Assembly (NCBI RefSeq): GCF_904848625.1 | Contig: NZ_CAJHCP010000007.1 | Span: forward strand, 1 to 64,000 | Source of the DNA: Paraburkholderia metrosideri | GTDB lineage: Bacteria > Pseudomonadota > Gammaproteobacteria > Burkholderiales > Burkholderiaceae | DNA: 64,000 nucleotides | Direction of reading: 5' to 3' | Shown: piece after piece, positions 9,814-20,359 of the stretch | How the letters are laid out: every line of letters starts with the position of its first letter | Numbering within the stretch: position 1 is the stretch's first letter | Made by a program: the position numbers and the translations under genes | Notes under the pieces: generated by a model | Database searches by the model: none | Seen by the model: only the letters and a program-made list of their open reading frames with translations | Told to the model about the DNA's origin: nothing

Positions 9814-9842
9814 AAAAAGCAGCCCCTCGGGCTGCTTTTTTT
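9814..9842. terminator. Bidirectional hairpin terminator
   Basis: AAAAAGCAGCCC-CTCG-GGCTGCTTTTTTT is a perfect stem with A and T tracts on both sides. It lies between the converging GNAT and Lrp genes and can serve both. Confidence 0.9.
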
Positions 9843-9883
9843 CGTTCTGACGTTCATGCGCCTTCACGTTCAAAGCGCATCGC

Positions 9884-10381
9884 TCACAAGATGGGCAGCG
9901 CCGTCGTCTCCTTAAACTTTTCCAGTGAGAAGCTCGACTTCACGTCGATCACCGACGGATGGTGCAGCAACTGGTCCTGCACGAAACGCGAAAAGTGCGC
10001 CATGTCCTCGACCTGGACTCGCAGCAGATAATCCATATCGCCGGTCATCGCGTGACACGCGACCACCTCCGGCCATGTCTGGACCGCCGCACGGAACAAG
10101 TCGGCATGGGTGACATCGCCGCGCGGACTCAGCGCCGACCCACCGCGCTTTTCCAATCGCACGTTCACATAGGCGAGCAGGTCGAGCCCCAGCAATTGCG
10201 CATCGAGCAACGCAACGTAGCCGCGAATCACCCCACTCTCTTCCAACCGCCGAATCCGCCGCAGACAGGGGCTGGGCGACAGGTTGACGCGCTCGGCGAT
10301 CTCCTGATTCGACAGCCGTCCATTCTCCTGAAGGATCGCGAGAATGCGCCGATCAATTGCGTCTATTTCTACGTGAGCCAT
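9884..10381 (-). CDS. Lrp/AsnC-family transcriptional regulator
   Basis: This is a 165-residue regulator. An N-terminal winged helix (DAIDRRILAILQENGRLSNQ and NLSPSPCLRRIRRLEESGVI) precedes a RAM ligand-sensing domain with the family motif CHAMTGDMDYLLRV at about residue 112. Lrp/AsnC proteins bind amino acids and often control the adjacent divergent gene. Here that gene is hppD, 160 bases away, so control of tyrosine or phenylalanine catabolism is a reasonable inference. Confidence 0.9.
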   Translation of the reverse strand: MAHVEIDAIDRRILAILQENGRLSNQEIAERVNLSPSPCLRRIRRLEESGVIRGYVALLDAQLLGLDLLAYVNVRLEKRGGSALSPRGDVTHADLFRAAVQTWPEVVACHAMTGDMDYLLRVQVEDMAHFSRFVQDQLLHHPSVIDVKSSFSLEKFKETTALPIL

Positions 10382-10540
10382 ATTCTGCCGTCCGATCGAT
10401 AAATCGAGCTAGAAAATAGCGCCAGCGTAACGATAGGCAATTAAGTTCGCAAGTTTTCGTCGCCATGGGAAATCTACACTTGCGTCATTCAGTCGCAATC
10501 AAGCGCACATTCCCCACTCGAGCAAATCAGGAGACACGCA

Positions 10541-11638
10541 ATGAGGGTTTCAACTTGGGATAACCCGGTCGGCACCGACGGTTTCGAATTCATCGAATAC
10601 ACCGCGCCGGACCCAAAGGCACTCGGCAAGCTGTTCGAACAGATGGGCTTCACCGCCGTCGCGAAACATCGTCATAAAGATGTGACCCTGTATCGTCAGG
10701 GCGAGATCAACTTTATCGTCAACGGGGAGCAGGACTCGTTCGCGCAACGTTTCACGCGCCTGCATGGCCCTTCGATCTGCGCGATCGCGTTCCGCGTTCA
10801 GGACGCGGCCAAAGCCTACAAACAGGCGCTGGAAAAAGGCGCGTGGGGCTTCGACAACAAGACCGGTCCGATGGAACTGAACATTCCGGCCATCAAGGGA
10901 ATTGGCGACTCGCTGATTTACTTCGTCGACCGCTGGCGCGGCAAGAACGGCGCGGAGCCGAACAGCATTGGCAACATCGACATTTACGACGTCGACTTCG
11001 AGCCGATTCCCGGCGCGAATCCCAATCCCGTCGGCCATGGCCTCACCTACATCGATCACCTGACCCACAACGTGCATCGTGGACGCATGCAGGAATGGGC
11101 GGAGTTTTATGAGCGCCTGTTCAATTTCCGCGAAGTGCGTTACTTCGACATTGAAGGCAAGGTGACGGGCGTGAAATCCAAGGCGATGACCTCGCCGTGC
11201 GGCAAGATCCGCATTCCGATCAACGAAGAAGGATCGGATACCGCCGGCCAGATTCAGGAGTATCTCGACGCGTATCACGGCGAAGGTATTCAACATATCG
11301 CGCTTGGCAGCAACGACATCTACCGTACCGTGGATGGTTTGCGCGCGTCCAACATTTCGCTGCTCGACACGATCGACACTTACTACGAGCTGGTTAACCG
11401 CCGCGTGCCGGATCATGGCGAACCGCTCGACGAACTACGTAAGCGCAAGATTCTGATAGATGGTGCGCCGGATGATCTGCTGCTGCAGATCTTCACCGAA
11501 AACCAGATTGGGCCGATCTTCTTCGAGATCATTCAGCGCAAGGGCAATCAGGGTTTTGGCGAGGGCAACTTCAAGGCATTGTTCGAATCGATAGAGCTGG
11601 ATCAGATTCGGCGGGGTGTGGTGCAGGATAAAGCCTGA
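10541..11638 (+). CDS. hppD: 4-Hydroxyphenylpyruvate dioxygenase
   Basis: The 365-residue enzyme converts 4-hydroxyphenylpyruvate to homogentisate in tyrosine catabolism. It consists of two vicinal-oxygen-chelate halves. The iron ligands are visible: His in YIDHLTHNV (about 173), His in GIQHIALGS (about 251) and Glu in IFFEIIQRKG (about 329). The C-terminal NQGFGEGNFKALF gate motif is intact. An AGGAG site lies before the ATG. It is divergent from the Lrp/AsnC gene, its likely regulator. A strong terminator follows. Confidence 0.96.
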   Translation: MRVSTWDNPVGTDGFEFIEYTAPDPKALGKLFEQMGFTAVAKHRHKDVTLYRQGEINFIVNGEQDSFAQRFTRLHGPSICAIAFRVQDAAKAYKQALEKGAWGFDNKTGPMELNIPAIKGIGDSLIYFVDRWRGKNGAEPNSIGNIDIYDVDFEPIPGANPNPVGHGLTYIDHLTHNVHRGRMQEWAEFYERLFNFREVRYFDIEGKVTGVKSKAMTSPCGKIRIPINEEGSDTAGQIQEYLDAYHGEGIQHIALGSNDIYRTVDGLRASNISLLDTIDTYYELVNRRVPDHGEPLDELRKRKILIDGAPDDLLLQIFTENQIGPIFFEIIQRKGNQGFGEGNFKALFESIELDQIRRGVVQDKA

Positions 11639-11698
11639 CAACTGGCAATTGACGGTTGCCATGTGGCAGCTAGACCAGAACAGTCAGTGACCACCAAT

Positions 11699-11734
11699 AA
11701 AAAGGGCGCGGATCTCACGATCCCCGCCCTTTTT
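11699..11734. terminator. Hairpin terminator after hppD
   Basis: AAAAAGGGCG and CGCCCTTTTT arms flank a second GGATC/GATCC pairing with a TCAC loop. A and T tracts on both sides let it also terminate the converging small gene at 11801. Confidence 0.85.
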
Positions 11735-11800
11735 ACTTGCGCTGCCGTTCTGGCTAGAACAGCAACTGGTTATCAATCAATACACCGCATGGGCGGCACA

Positions 11801-12001
11801 TCACGAATTCTGGTCTTCCTCGTCCGTTTTCGTGGAGCGCGAGACACGCGCCATAGCCACGCTTGCGGGAGCGACTTGAGCCGTACGGCTAATCGCGTTC
11901 GACAGCGCCCCCGCGCTGCCCGAGTTGGAGCGCACCGGGGCGCTCATGGCGAAGAATGCAGCTGAGACCATCAGGAAGGTCTGGATATTTCTAGTGTTCA
12001 T
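11801..12001 (-). CDS. Small exported protein of unknown function
   Basis: This is a 66-residue protein starting at the ATG at 12001 behind a strong AAGGAG site. It has a hydrophobic N-terminal segment (IQTFLMVSAAFFAMSAPV) that looks like a signal peptide. The rest is Ser/Ala-rich with a polar acidic tail. I recognise no domain. The ribosome site and signal peptide make it likely to be real. The upstream 14-codon extension of the frame lacks a ribosome site. Confidence 0.6.
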   Translation of the reverse strand: MNTRNIQTFLMVSAAFFAMSAPVRSNSGSAGALSNAISRTAQVAPASVAMARVSRSTKTDEEDQNS

Positions 12002-12361
12002 GCGTACTCCTTTTCTAACTACCCTGTTGTCCTGAAGCTCCACAGAATGTGAAGCGTTGCGTAGACATTGCTCACAGGTGCCGTTTAGACAGCAATTTGC
12101 ACCACGGTTCCTTAATTTTTTAGCTTTTACAGCTTGTTACAGGACCGCCCAAGAAATAAGCAACCACCACCAAAAAGCCGTCGACATTACACGCGAATCA
12201 CGCTGCATTGCGGCATTTTTAACGCAACGCGGCGGGTTTCTCCGAGTGCTACCATCGCTTAAAACACGTCAATATGACGGTCCCGGCCCAACGCATTCAC
12301 AAGATGCTGCCGGCCCCAAAAAAGTTTTGGTGATCCCAAGCTGAGTGGAGGAGTACACATA
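12002..12361. other. Intergenic region upstream of the fused oxidoreductase
   Basis: This 360-base region lies between two divergent genes and must hold both promoters. It is less GC-rich than its flanks. No clear operator, hairpin or RNA gene is visible; a GGAGGAG site lies at its right end, just before 12362. Confidence 0.5.
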
Positions 12362-15300
12362 ATGAATGCCCCGCTAGACGCCGGTCAGCGAGCCAGGCTC
12401 GAAGCCGCGCTGACGTCCGTTACGCTCGACGACAAATACACGCTCGAACGCGGCCGCGCGTATATGAGCGGCATCCAGGCACTGGTCCGCCTGCCGATGC
12501 TGCAACAGGAACGCGACCGGGCCGCCGGCCTCAATACCGCCGGTTTTATTTCCGGCTACCGTGGATCGCCACTCGGCGGACTCGACCAATCACTGTGGAA
12601 GGCGAAACAGCATCTCGCCGCGCACCAGGTCGTGTTCCAGCCCGGCGTCAACGAAGACCTCGCGGCGACCGCCGTCTGGGGTTCGCAACAGGTCAATCTG
12701 TACCCCAGCGCCAAATACGACGGCGTGTTTTCGATGTGGTACGGCAAGGGCCCTGGCGTCGACCGTTCCGGCGACGTTTTCAAGCATGGCAACTCCGCGG
12801 GTTCCGCGCGAAATGGCGGCGTTCTCGTTCTCGCTGGCGACGACCACGCAGCTAAATCCTCTACGCTCGCGCATCAGTCCGAACACATTTTCAAGGCATG
12901 CGGGCTGCCCGTGCTGTTCCCGTCGAACGTGCAGGAATATCTCGACTTCGGTCTGCACGGCTGGGCGATGAGCCGGTACTCCGGCCTGTGGGTCGCGATG
13001 AAGTGCGTGACCGACGTGGTTGAATCGTCGGCTTCGGTGGATATCGATCCGCATCGCACGAAAATCATTCTGCCGGAAGATTTCGCGATGCCCGACGGCG
13101 GGCTGAATATCCGCTGGCCCGACCCGCCGCTCGTGCAGGAAGCACGTCTGCTCGACTACAAGTGGTACGCCGCACTCGCCTATGTCCGCGCAAACAAGCT
13201 GGACCGTATCGAAATCGATTCGCCGCACGCGCGCTTCGGCATCATGACCGGCGGCAAAGCATATCTCGACGTGCGCCAGGCCCTCACCGATCTCGGTCTC
13301 GACGACGAAACCTGCTCGCGCATCGGTATCCGGCTCTATAAGGTCGGTTGCGTGTGGCCGCTCGAGGCGCAAGGCGCGCACAGCTTCGCGAAGGGACTCG
13401 ACGAAATTCTGGTGGTCGAGGAAAAGCGCCAGATCCTCGAATACGCGATCAAAGAAGAGTTGTACAACTGGCCCGACGCGCAACGTCCGCGTGTGTTCGG
13501 CAAGTTCGACGAAAAAGATGGCGCAGGCGGCGAATGGTCGGTGCCGATGGGCAACTGGCTGCTGCCGGCGCACTACGAACTGTCGCCCGCGATCATCGCG
13601 AAGGCGATTGCCACTCGGCTCGACAAGTTCGACCTGCCCTCCGACGTGCGCGCGCGTATCGCCACGCGCATCGCGGTGATCGAAGCCAAGGAAAAAGCGC
13701 TCGCTCGACCGCGCGTCGAAGCCGAGCGCAAACCATGGTTCTGCTCGGGCTGTCCGCACAACACGTCGACCAATGTGCCGGAAGGTTCGCGTGCGATGGC
13801 CGGCATCGGCTGCCATTACATGACGGTCTGGATGGACCGCAGCACCAGCACGTTCAGCCAGATGGGCGGCGAAGGCGTCGCGTGGATCGGCCAGGCGCCG
13901 TTCACCAACGACAAACACGTGTTCGCCAATCTCGGCGACGGCACTTATTTCCACTCCGGGCTGCTGGCGATTCGCGCGGCGATCGCGTCGAAAGCCAACA
14001 TCACCTACAAGCTGCTCTACAACGATGCGGTCGCGATGACGGGTGGCCAGCCCGTCGACGGTGTCTTGACCGTGCCGCAAATCACGCATCAACTTGCCGC
14101 TGAAGGCGCGTCGAAAATCGTCATCGTCACGGATGAGCCGGAGAAATATTCGGCGAACGTCGGTCTTGCGCCGGGTATCGATATCCACCATCGCGACAAG
14201 CTCGACGAAGTGCAGCGCGAACTGCGCGAAGTGTCGGGCACGACGATCCTGATCTACGACCAGACGTGCGCGACGGAAAAGCGTCGTCGCAGGAAACGCG
14301 GTGCTTATCCCGATCCGGCACGGCGTGTCGTGATTAACGAGGCTGTGTGCGAAGGGTGTGGCGATTGCTCGGTGAAGTCGAACTGCCTGTCGGTCGAACC
14401 TTTGGATACCGAATACGGCACCAAGCGGCAGATCAATCAGTCGACCTGCAACAAGGATTTTTCGTGCGTGAACGGGTTCTGCCCGAGCTTCGTGTCGGTC
14501 GAAGGCGGTCAGTTGCGCAAGCCGAAGGCGACCTCCGGCATTGCGGGCGACGCGATGCCGCCGGTCCCCGAACCGGAACTGCCTGCAATTGATCACCCCT
14601 ATGGCGTACTGGTGACGGGCGTCGGCGGAACGGGTGTCGTGACGATCGGCGCCTTGCTCGGCATGGCCGCCCATCTGGAGAACAAGGGCGTCACCGTGCT
14701 CGACGTCACCGGCCTCGCGCAAAAAGGCGGCGCCGTGATGAGTCACGTGCAGATCGCGAACCATCCGGCCGACATCCACGCAACCCGCATCGCGATGGGC
14801 GAAGCGAGTCTGGTGATCGGCTGCGATGCGATCGTCACGGCCAGCGACGAATGCGTGTCGCGGATGCAGGCCGGTCGCACGCGTGTGGTGCTGAACAGCG
14901 CCCATACGCCGACCGCCGAACTCATCAAGAATCCGAACTGGCGCTTTCCGGGCAGCAGCACGGAGGCCGACGTGCGTGCCGGTGCGGGCGACGAAGGTGT
15001 CGATACGGTCGATGCAAATCACTTCGCCGTCGCGCTACTCGGCGATGCGATCTATACGAATCCGTTCGTGCTCGGCTATGCGTGGCAGAAAGGCTGGGTG
15101 CCGTTGACGTATCAATCGCTGATGCGCGCAATCGAGTTGAACAACGTGCAGATCGAAAAGAACCGCGCCGCGTTCGAATGGGGTCGCCGTGCCGCACATG
15201 ATCTCGCTGGAGTTCGCAGGCTCGCGCAATCGCAGGGACGAGGCGCCGCGGAGGAAACGACGAGCAGCAAGATCATCGCTCTGCACACGCCAAAGGCGCT

Positions 15301-15961
15301 CGACACGCTGATCAACAAGCGCGCCGACTACCTCGCTGCGTGGCAAAACGATGCCTATGCGCAGCGGTATCGCGCGCTGGTGTCGCAGGTGCGTGCAGCG
15401 GAATCAACGCTCGATTCACCCGACGCTCAGTTGCCATTGACTGAAACCGTCGCGAAGAATCTGCACAAGCTGATGGCGTACAAGGACGAGTACGAAGTCG
15501 CTCGTCTGTACAGCGATCCGGCATTCATCGAAAAACTGAAAGCGAATTTCGAGGGCGACTGGAAACTGCACATTCACCTCGCGCCGCCGACGTTCTCGAA
15601 GAAAGACGCTCATGGCCATCTGATTAAAAAGAAGTACGGCCCGTGGGTGTTCAGCGCGATGCACGTGCTTGCCAGACTCAAGTTCCTGCGCGGTACTGCG
15701 CTCGATGTTTTCGGCAAGACAGAAGAGCGTCGTACCGAACGGGCGTTGATCGGCGAATACGAAGCACTGGTACGCGAACTGATCAGCGGACTGACTGCGC
15801 AGAAACGCGATCTGGCGATTGAACTCGCGAACCTGCCGGAGGGTATTCGCGGCTACGGCCACGTGAAGGAGAACAACCTGAAGGGCGTGCGGATCAAATG
15901 GAACGAGTTGCTGGCGCGCTGGCGTTCACCGGAAACGGGAAAGACGCAGCACGCGGCTTGA
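12362..15961 (+). CDS. Indolepyruvate ferredoxin oxidoreductase, fused
   Basis: This is a 1199-residue single-chain enzyme that oxidatively decarboxylates aryl pyruvates to aryl-acetyl-CoA. Domains in order: a pyrimidine-type thiamine domain (GLNTAGFISGYRGSPLGGLD near 50), a conserved CSGCPHNTSTNVPEGSRA segment near 460, and the thiamine diphosphate motif NLGDGTYFHSG near 525 with downstream LLYNDAVAMTGGQP. Then come ferredoxin-like cysteines CEGCGDCSVKSNC and CNKDFSCVNGFCPSF (about 660-710), and the gamma domain (GVGGTGVVTIGALLG near 750). A C-terminal region like DUF6537 completes it. With hppD and paa nearby it could turn phenylpyruvate into phenylacetyl-CoA, the Paa substrate (inference). 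Confidence 0.92.
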   Translation: MNAPLDAGQRARLEAALTSVTLDDKYTLERGRAYMSGIQALVRLPMLQQERDRAAGLNTAGFISGYRGSPLGGLDQSLWKAKQHLAAHQVVFQPGVNEDLAATAVWGSQQVNLYPSAKYDGVFSMWYGKGPGVDRSGDVFKHGNSAGSARNGGVLVLAGDDHAAKSSTLAHQSEHIFKACGLPVLFPSNVQEYLDFGLHGWAMSRYSGLWVAMKCVTDVVESSASVDIDPHRTKIILPEDFAMPDGGLNIRWPDPPLVQEARLLDYKWYAALAYVRANKLDRIEIDSPHARFGIMTGGKAYLDVRQALTDLGLDDETCSRIGIRLYKVGCVWPLEAQGAHSFAKGLDEILVVEEKRQILEYAIKEELYNWPDAQRPRVFGKFDEKDGAGGEWSVPMGNWLLPAHYELSPAIIAKAIATRLDKFDLPSDVRARIATRIAVIEAKEKALARPRVEAERKPWFCSGCPHNTSTNVPEGSRAMAGIGCHYMTVWMDRSTSTFSQMGGEGVAWIGQAPFTNDKHVFANLGDGTYFHSGLLAIRAAIASKANITYKLLYNDAVAMTGGQPVDGVLTVPQITHQLAAEGASKIVIVTDEPEKYSANVGLAPGIDIHHRDKLDEVQRELREVSGTTILIYDQTCATEKRRRRKRGAYPDPARRVVINEAVCEGCGDCSVKSNCLSVEPLDTEYGTKRQINQSTCNKDFSCVNGFCPSFVSVEGGQLRKPKATSGIAGDAMPPVPEPELPAIDHPYGVLVTGVGGTGVVTIGALLGMAAHLENKGVTVLDVTGLAQKGGAVMSHVQIANHPADIHATRIAMGEASLVIGCDAIVTASDECVSRMQAGRTRVVLNSAHTPTAELIKNPNWRFPGSSTEADVRAGAGDEGVDTVDANHFAVALLGDAIYTNPFVLGYAWQKGWVPLTYQSLMRAIELNNVQIEKNRAAFEWGRRAAHDLAGVRRLAQSQGRGAAEETTSSKIIALHTPKALDTLINKRADYLAAWQNDAYAQRYRALVSQVRAAESTLDSPDAQLPLTETVAKNLHKLMAYKDEYEVARLYSDPAFIEKLKANFEGDWKLHIHLAPPTFSKKDAHGHLIKKKYGPWVFSAMHVLARLKFLRGTALDVFGKTEERRTERALIGEYEALVRELISGLTAQKRDLAIELANLPEGIRGYGHVKENNLKGVRIKWNELLARWRSPETGKTQHAA

Positions 15962-15984
15962 GTCCGGTTTGACTCGACGGAAAT

Positions 15985-16021
15985 AAAAAGCGGTTGTCCT
16001 CACGGACAACCGCTTTTTTTT
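15985..16021. terminator. Bidirectional hairpin terminator
   Basis: AAAAAGCGGTTGTCC-TCAC-GGACAACCGCTTTTTTT is a long perfect stem flanked by A and T tracts. It lies between the converging oxidoreductase and malic enzyme genes. Confidence 0.95.
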
Positions 16022-16072
16022 CGTGCGTTGAAAGCGCCACGGCATCTTTCCCGCCGCGCCATCACTCACCGA

Positions 16073-18355
16073 TTACTTGCTTTTCACCGGCTTGCGCGCG
16101 TTAGCCGAAGCCACCGCCGTCATGTTGATGATCCGACGCACGGTCGCGGCCGGCGTCAGAATATGCACCGGTTTTTCAGCGCCCAGCAGGAACGGGCCGA
16201 CCGTTACGCCTTCACCGCCAATCATCTTCAGCATGTTGTACGTGATGTTCGCGGCTTCCACGTTCGGCATGATCAGCAGATTCGCTTCGCCGCTCAGCGT
16301 CGTGCCCGGGAACGCGGCCTTGCGGATCGCTTCGGACAATGCGGCGTCGCCATGCATTTCACCGTCGATTTCGAGCGAAGGTGCGCGTTCGGCAATCAGC
16401 TTGCGAGCCGCCGCCATGCGTTGCGACGACGACGACGGCGCGCTGCCGAAGTTCGAGTTCGACAGCAACGCAACCTTCGGCGTGATACCGAATTTCTCGA
16501 TTTCACCCGCGGCGAGAATCGTCATGTCGGCGAGTTGCTCAGCGGTCGGCGTTTCGTTCACATACGTGTCGCAGATGAACAGATTGCGGCCCGGCAGCAT
16601 CAGCAGATTCATCGCGGCGAAATTCTGCACGTTCTGCGCCTTGCCCAGCACCTGCTCGATGAACTTCAGATGCGTGTGGTACTGGCTGATCATCCCGCAG
16701 ATCATGCCGTCGGCTTCGCCCAAACGCACCAGGATCGCGCCGATCAGCGTGTTGAACTTGCGCATCGCGGCCTTCGCGACATCCGGCGTGACGCCTTCGC
16801 GTGCGCCGAGTTCGTGATAGGCCTGCCAGCATTGCTGATAGCGCGGATCGTCTTCCGGATCGACGATCTCGAAGTCTTCACCGCACTTCAACTTCGAGCC
16901 CATCTTCTTCAGACGCATCTCGATCACCGACGGACGGCCGACCAGAATCGGCTTGGCGATCTTTTCGAGCAGCACGAATTGCGCGGCGCGCAGCACGCGC
17001 TCGTCTTCACCTTCGGCGAACACGATGCGAGCCGGTTCCGACTTGGCCGCCGCGAACACCGGACGCATGACCATGCCGGTGCGATACACCGTCGTGCCGA
17101 GTTCTTCGCGATACGCGTCCATGTCTTTGATAGGACGGGTCGCGACACCCGAATCCATCGCAGCCTGTGCGACGGCCGGCGCGATCTTGATGATCAGACG
17201 CGGATCGAACGGCTTCGGAATCAGATACTCCGGGCCGAATTCGAGCGAGTGGCCTTCGTACGCCTTCGCGACTTCATCGCCCTGGTCGGTTTCTTCGGCC
17301 AGCTCGGCAATCGCGCGCACGCACGCGAGCTTCATTTCTTCCGTGATCGTGGTTGCGCCGACATCCAGCGCGCCACGGAAGATGAACGGGAAGCACAGCA
17401 CGTTGTTGACCTGGTTCGGGTAATCCGAACGGCCCGTTGCAATAATGCAGTCAGGGCGAACCTTCTTCGCTTCTTCCGGACGGATTTCCGGTTCCGGATT
17501 GGCCAGCGCGAGAATCAGCGGCTGAGTGCCCATGTCGACGACCATTTCCGGCTTCAGCACGCCTGCGCTCGAGCAGCCGAGGAACACGTCGGCGCCGCGA
17601 ATCGCGTCAGCCAGTGTGCGCGCTTCGGTGTTCGCCGCGTAACGTTCCTTCGACGGATCGAGGTTGCCGCGACCTTCGTAGATCACGCCCTTCGAGTCGG
17701 TGACGAGAACGTTCTTCTTCGACAGACCGAGGTTCACCAGCAGATCCAGACACGCGATGGCGGCCGCGCCCGCGCCCGAACACACCAGCTTCACCTCGTC
17801 GAGTTTCTTGCCAACTACTTTCAGGCCGTTCAGGATTGCCGCCGACGCGATGATCGCGGTGCCGTGCTGATCGTCGTGGAAAACGGGAATCTTCATGCGC
17901 TCGCGCAGCTTCTTCTCGATGTAGAAGCACTCGGGCGCCTTGATGTCTTCGAGGTTGATGCCGCCCAGCGTGGGTTCGAGCATCGCGATGGCGTCGACCA
18001 GCTTGTCCGGGTCGGTCTCGGCGAGTTCGATGTCGAACACGTCGATGCCCGCAAACTTCTTGAACAGACAGCCCTTGCCTTCCATCACCGGCTTCGCTGC
18101 GAGCGGGCCGATATTGCCAAGGCCGAGCACCGCCGTGCCATTCGTGATCACGCCGACCAGGTTGCCACGCGACGTGTACTTCTGTGCGTCGAGCGGTTCA
18201 TCGTAGATCGCCATACAGGCTGCGGCGACGCCCGGCGAGTAAGCGAGCGACAGATCGAGCTGATTCGATAAGGGCTTGGTTGGCGTGACCGAAATCTTGC
18301 CGGGTTTCGGATTCTGGTGGTATGCGAGAGCGCTTTGCTTAAGTTGTTCGTCCAT
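16073..18355 (-). CDS. maeB: NADP-dependent malic enzyme MaeB
   Basis: The 760-residue enzyme oxidatively decarboxylates malate to pyruvate. The N-terminal malic domain shows [36 protein letters not shown] and [16 protein letters not shown]. The NAD(P)-binding part follows ([13 protein letters not shown]). From about residue 440 comes a phosphotransacetylase-like domain ([17 protein letters not shown], then [13 protein letters not shown]), regulatory in the MaeB family. The Met at 18355 ([14 protein letters not shown]) is the family start; the 20 codons upstream look untranslated. The MFS gene upstream is 375 bases away, so maeB probably has its own promoter. Confidence 0.95.
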   Translation of the reverse strand: MDEQLKQSALAYHQNPKPGKISVTPTKPLSNQLDLSLAYSPGVAAACMAIYDEPLDAQKYTSRGNLVGVITNGTAVLGLGNIGPLAAKPVMEGKGCLFKKFAGIDVFDIELAETDPDKLVDAIAMLEPTLGGINLEDIKAPECFYIEKKLRERMKIPVFHDDQHGTAIIASAAILNGLKVVGKKLDEVKLVCSGAGAAAIACLDLLVNLGLSKKNVLVTDSKGVIYEGRGNLDPSKERYAANTEARTLADAIRGADVFLGCSSAGVLKPEMVVDMGTQPLILALANPEPEIRPEEAKKVRPDCIIATGRSDYPNQVNNVLCFPFIFRGALDVGATTITEEMKLACVRAIAELAEETDQGDEVAKAYEGHSLEFGPEYLIPKPFDPRLIIKIAPAVAQAAMDSGVATRPIKDMDAYREELGTTVYRTGMVMRPVFAAAKSEPARIVFAEGEDERVLRAAQFVLLEKIAKPILVGRPSVIEMRLKKMGSKLKCGEDFEIVDPEDDPRYQQCWQAYHELGAREGVTPDVAKAAMRKFNTLIGAILVRLGEADGMICGMISQYHTHLKFIEQVLGKAQNVQNFAAMNLLMLPGRNLFICDTYVNETPTAEQLADMTILAAGEIEKFGITPKVALLSNSNFGSAPSSSSQRMAAARKLIAERAPSLEIDGEMHGDAALSEAIRKAAFPGTTLSGEANLLIMPNVEAANITYNMLKMIGGEGVTVGPFLLGAEKPVHILTPAATVRRIINMTAVASANARKPVKSK

Positions 18356-18729
18356 TTTTTTAGCCTGCGAGACGTAAGAAAATTGGCCGGGCACACCACA
18401 CCGTTGACGTCGCATTCATCTATCGAATAGATAATCGACCGAGGCGGATTTTGCGTGCGCCGAATAGACGACGCGCCGAGCCGCGACGGAGGACAGAACA
18501 GTGCGGAGTGCTTCGCGGGCCGACCAGTGTACACCCCGAAAGCGTCGTTGGACTGCGTGGTTAACACTGCTCACCATCCGCGAAACGCCGGCTGGTTATG
18601 GTGCGGCGCCGCATGAGAGGAACCGGTTGCCGCAGGCGGCCGATGCTCATATCGGCGCGTGTTATAGCGTCTATTTCCGTCGCGACATGAACCGTTCACA
18701 AGTCGCGTGTACGCGAAAATCGCGCGGGC
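18356..18729. other. Intergenic region between MFS gene and maeB
   Basis: Both flanking genes read leftward. This 374-base stretch should contain the maeB promoter. I see no convincing gene, hairpin or operator in it. Confidence 0.5.
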
Positions 18730-19962
18730 TTATTCGAGCTCGGCGCCGCGTCGTTCGGGAATCAGAAAGAGTGTCGCGAAGATGTCGAGCAGATAGATCG
18801 ACGCGAGAAAAACCAGTGCCACGCCGAACGAATAGCGTGCGGCCAGTGCGCCTACCGCGACGGGCCCGAAACCGCCCACCGCGCGACCGATGTTGAACAG
18901 CACGTTCTGCGCGGTAGCGCGTGCGTCGGTCGGATAAAGCTCGGAAATCAGCGCACCATAACCGCCAATCATCCCGTTGACGAACACACCCATTGCCGCG
19001 CCGCCGATCAGCAACGCCATTGGCGTACTCAGGTGCGCGTAGACGAACACCATCACCACGGCGCCCGCCTGGTAGAACAGGAAGGTCGGCTTGCGTCCGA
19101 AGCGGTCAGCGGCCAGGCCGAACAGCCAGATGCCAGCCGCCATGCCGAGCACCGTGACCGCCGTCCACACGCCGGATCGGGTCAGCGAATAGCCAAATGT
19201 TTTCGACAGATAGCTCGGCAGCCAGATCATCAGACCGTAGTAGCCGAAGTTCTGCACCGAACACAGAATCGTGACCCCGATGCTGGCGCGCGTGGTGCGG
19301 CCGTCCGCGACCAGCAATTTAAACGGCGCCTTGCGCATGCCGCGCGCGACGCGCTCATTGAACAACGCGGGTTCCTCGACGCGGCGTCGCACGAAAAACG
19401 ACACGACCGCGGGCAACAGACCGAGCGCGAACATGCCGCGCCAGCCGATCAACGGCAACAGTAGCGGCGTCAGTAACGCAGCCGCCAGCACGCCGAGTTG
19501 CCATCCGAGGCCCACATACGACGACGCCCGCGCCCGCTGCGACGCCGGCCAGGCCTCGGCCACCAGCGTCATGCCGATGCCAAACTCGCCGCCCAAGCCG
19601 ATTCCGGCGATGGTCCGGTAGATCAGCAGATCGGTATAGCCTTGCGCCAGCGCGCACAATCCGGTGAAGACGGCGAAGATCAGGATTGTCCACGTCAACA
19701 TTTTCACGCGGCCGAAATAGTCACTGAGCACGCCGAAAATCACGCCGCCCGCGACCGCGCCAATCAACGTCCACGTGACGAGCGAACCCGCCTGCGTCGA
19801 ACTCAAATGCAGATCCACAGCGATCACCGGCAACATGAAACCGAGGATCAGCAGATCGAAGCCGTCCATCGCGTAACCGAGCACCGAGGCGATCAAAGCC
19901 CGACCCGCGTAGCCTTTCTGGGCGGAGACGGGGGTATCGGTGGCGGAGGAGGCGGCAGTCAT
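18730..19962 (-). CDS. MFS transporter, metabolite:H+ symporter type
   Basis: This is a protein of about 410 residues with 12 predicted hydrophobic segments. The first helix motif VLGYAMDGFDLLILGFMLP is typical of the aromatic-acid or sialate proton symporter branches. The loop motifs SDYFGRVKML and AADRFGRKPTF (loops 2-3 and 8-9) are present, and GIGLGGEFGIGMTLVAEAWP is a characteristic helix 4-5 segment. The substrate cannot be read from sequence. The start at 19962 is favoured because GGAA precedes it at suitable distance; 19971 and 19995 are alternatives. Confidence 0.82.
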   Translation of the reverse strand: MTAASSATDTPVSAQKGYAGRALIASVLGYAMDGFDLLILGFMLPVIAVDLHLSSTQAGSLVTWTLIGAVAGGVIFGVLSDYFGRVKMLTWTILIFAVFTGLCALAQGYTDLLIYRTIAGIGLGGEFGIGMTLVAEAWPASQRARASSYVGLGWQLGVLAAALLTPLLLPLIGWRGMFALGLLPAVVSFFVRRRVEEPALFNERVARGMRKAPFKLLVADGRTTRASIGVTILCSVQNFGYYGLMIWLPSYLSKTFGYSLTRSGVWTAVTVLGMAAGIWLFGLAADRFGRKPTFLFYQAGAVVMVFVYAHLSTPMALLIGGAAMGVFVNGMIGGYGALISELYPTDARATAQNVLFNIGRAVGGFGPVAVGALAARYSFGVALVFLASIYLLDIFATLFLIPERRGAELE

Positions 19963-20359
19963 TGAAAGCATTCCGTAGGTCAGGTGAGCGGCCACGTCAT
20001 GCGGCGCCCGGGAAATTCGCGTGAGTGTAAAGGCGCCCCAGGTTGCTCACAAGCGGGCAAAAAACGTGAGAGGTCGGGTGGGATGACGTTGTCTTTTTCG
20101 TCCGTCGAGCTTGCCCGGCATGGCCGTTATAAGCGTGATTCGTGGCGGCGGTGCACGCCAGCCTCCTCGGAAGCACCCATTTCGGGTAAAATATCGGCCT
20201 ACGCGCGTAGCAAAAACCGGCCTTTATTCGCTTTCAGGCGCACTAACAGGCGTCACTGTCCGGCAGCGTATTCCGCCCAGCATGGCGCGGCATACCTCGC
20301 TTGCTGCGCCACCGGGCCCCGCGCCCGCTTCTCCCCGCTCACACCCAAGGATCCCGCCC
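19963..20359. other. Divergent promoter region of MFS gene and pyrE
   Basis: This stretch of about 400 bases precedes pyrE. The pyrE reading frame stays open upstream to 20111, but that extension has no family similarity. A ribosome site (AAGGA) lies at 20347-20351. No RNA structure with a terminator tail is obvious, so attenuation cannot be claimed. Confidence 0.45.

Noticed and set aside
12590..15022. 810-codon minus-strand frame
   Set aside because: It is a shadow of the indolepyruvate oxidoreductase, caused by GC-rich third positions.
16028..18271. 747-codon plus-strand frame
   Set aside because: It is a shadow of maeB; Arg/His-rich with no recognisable domain.
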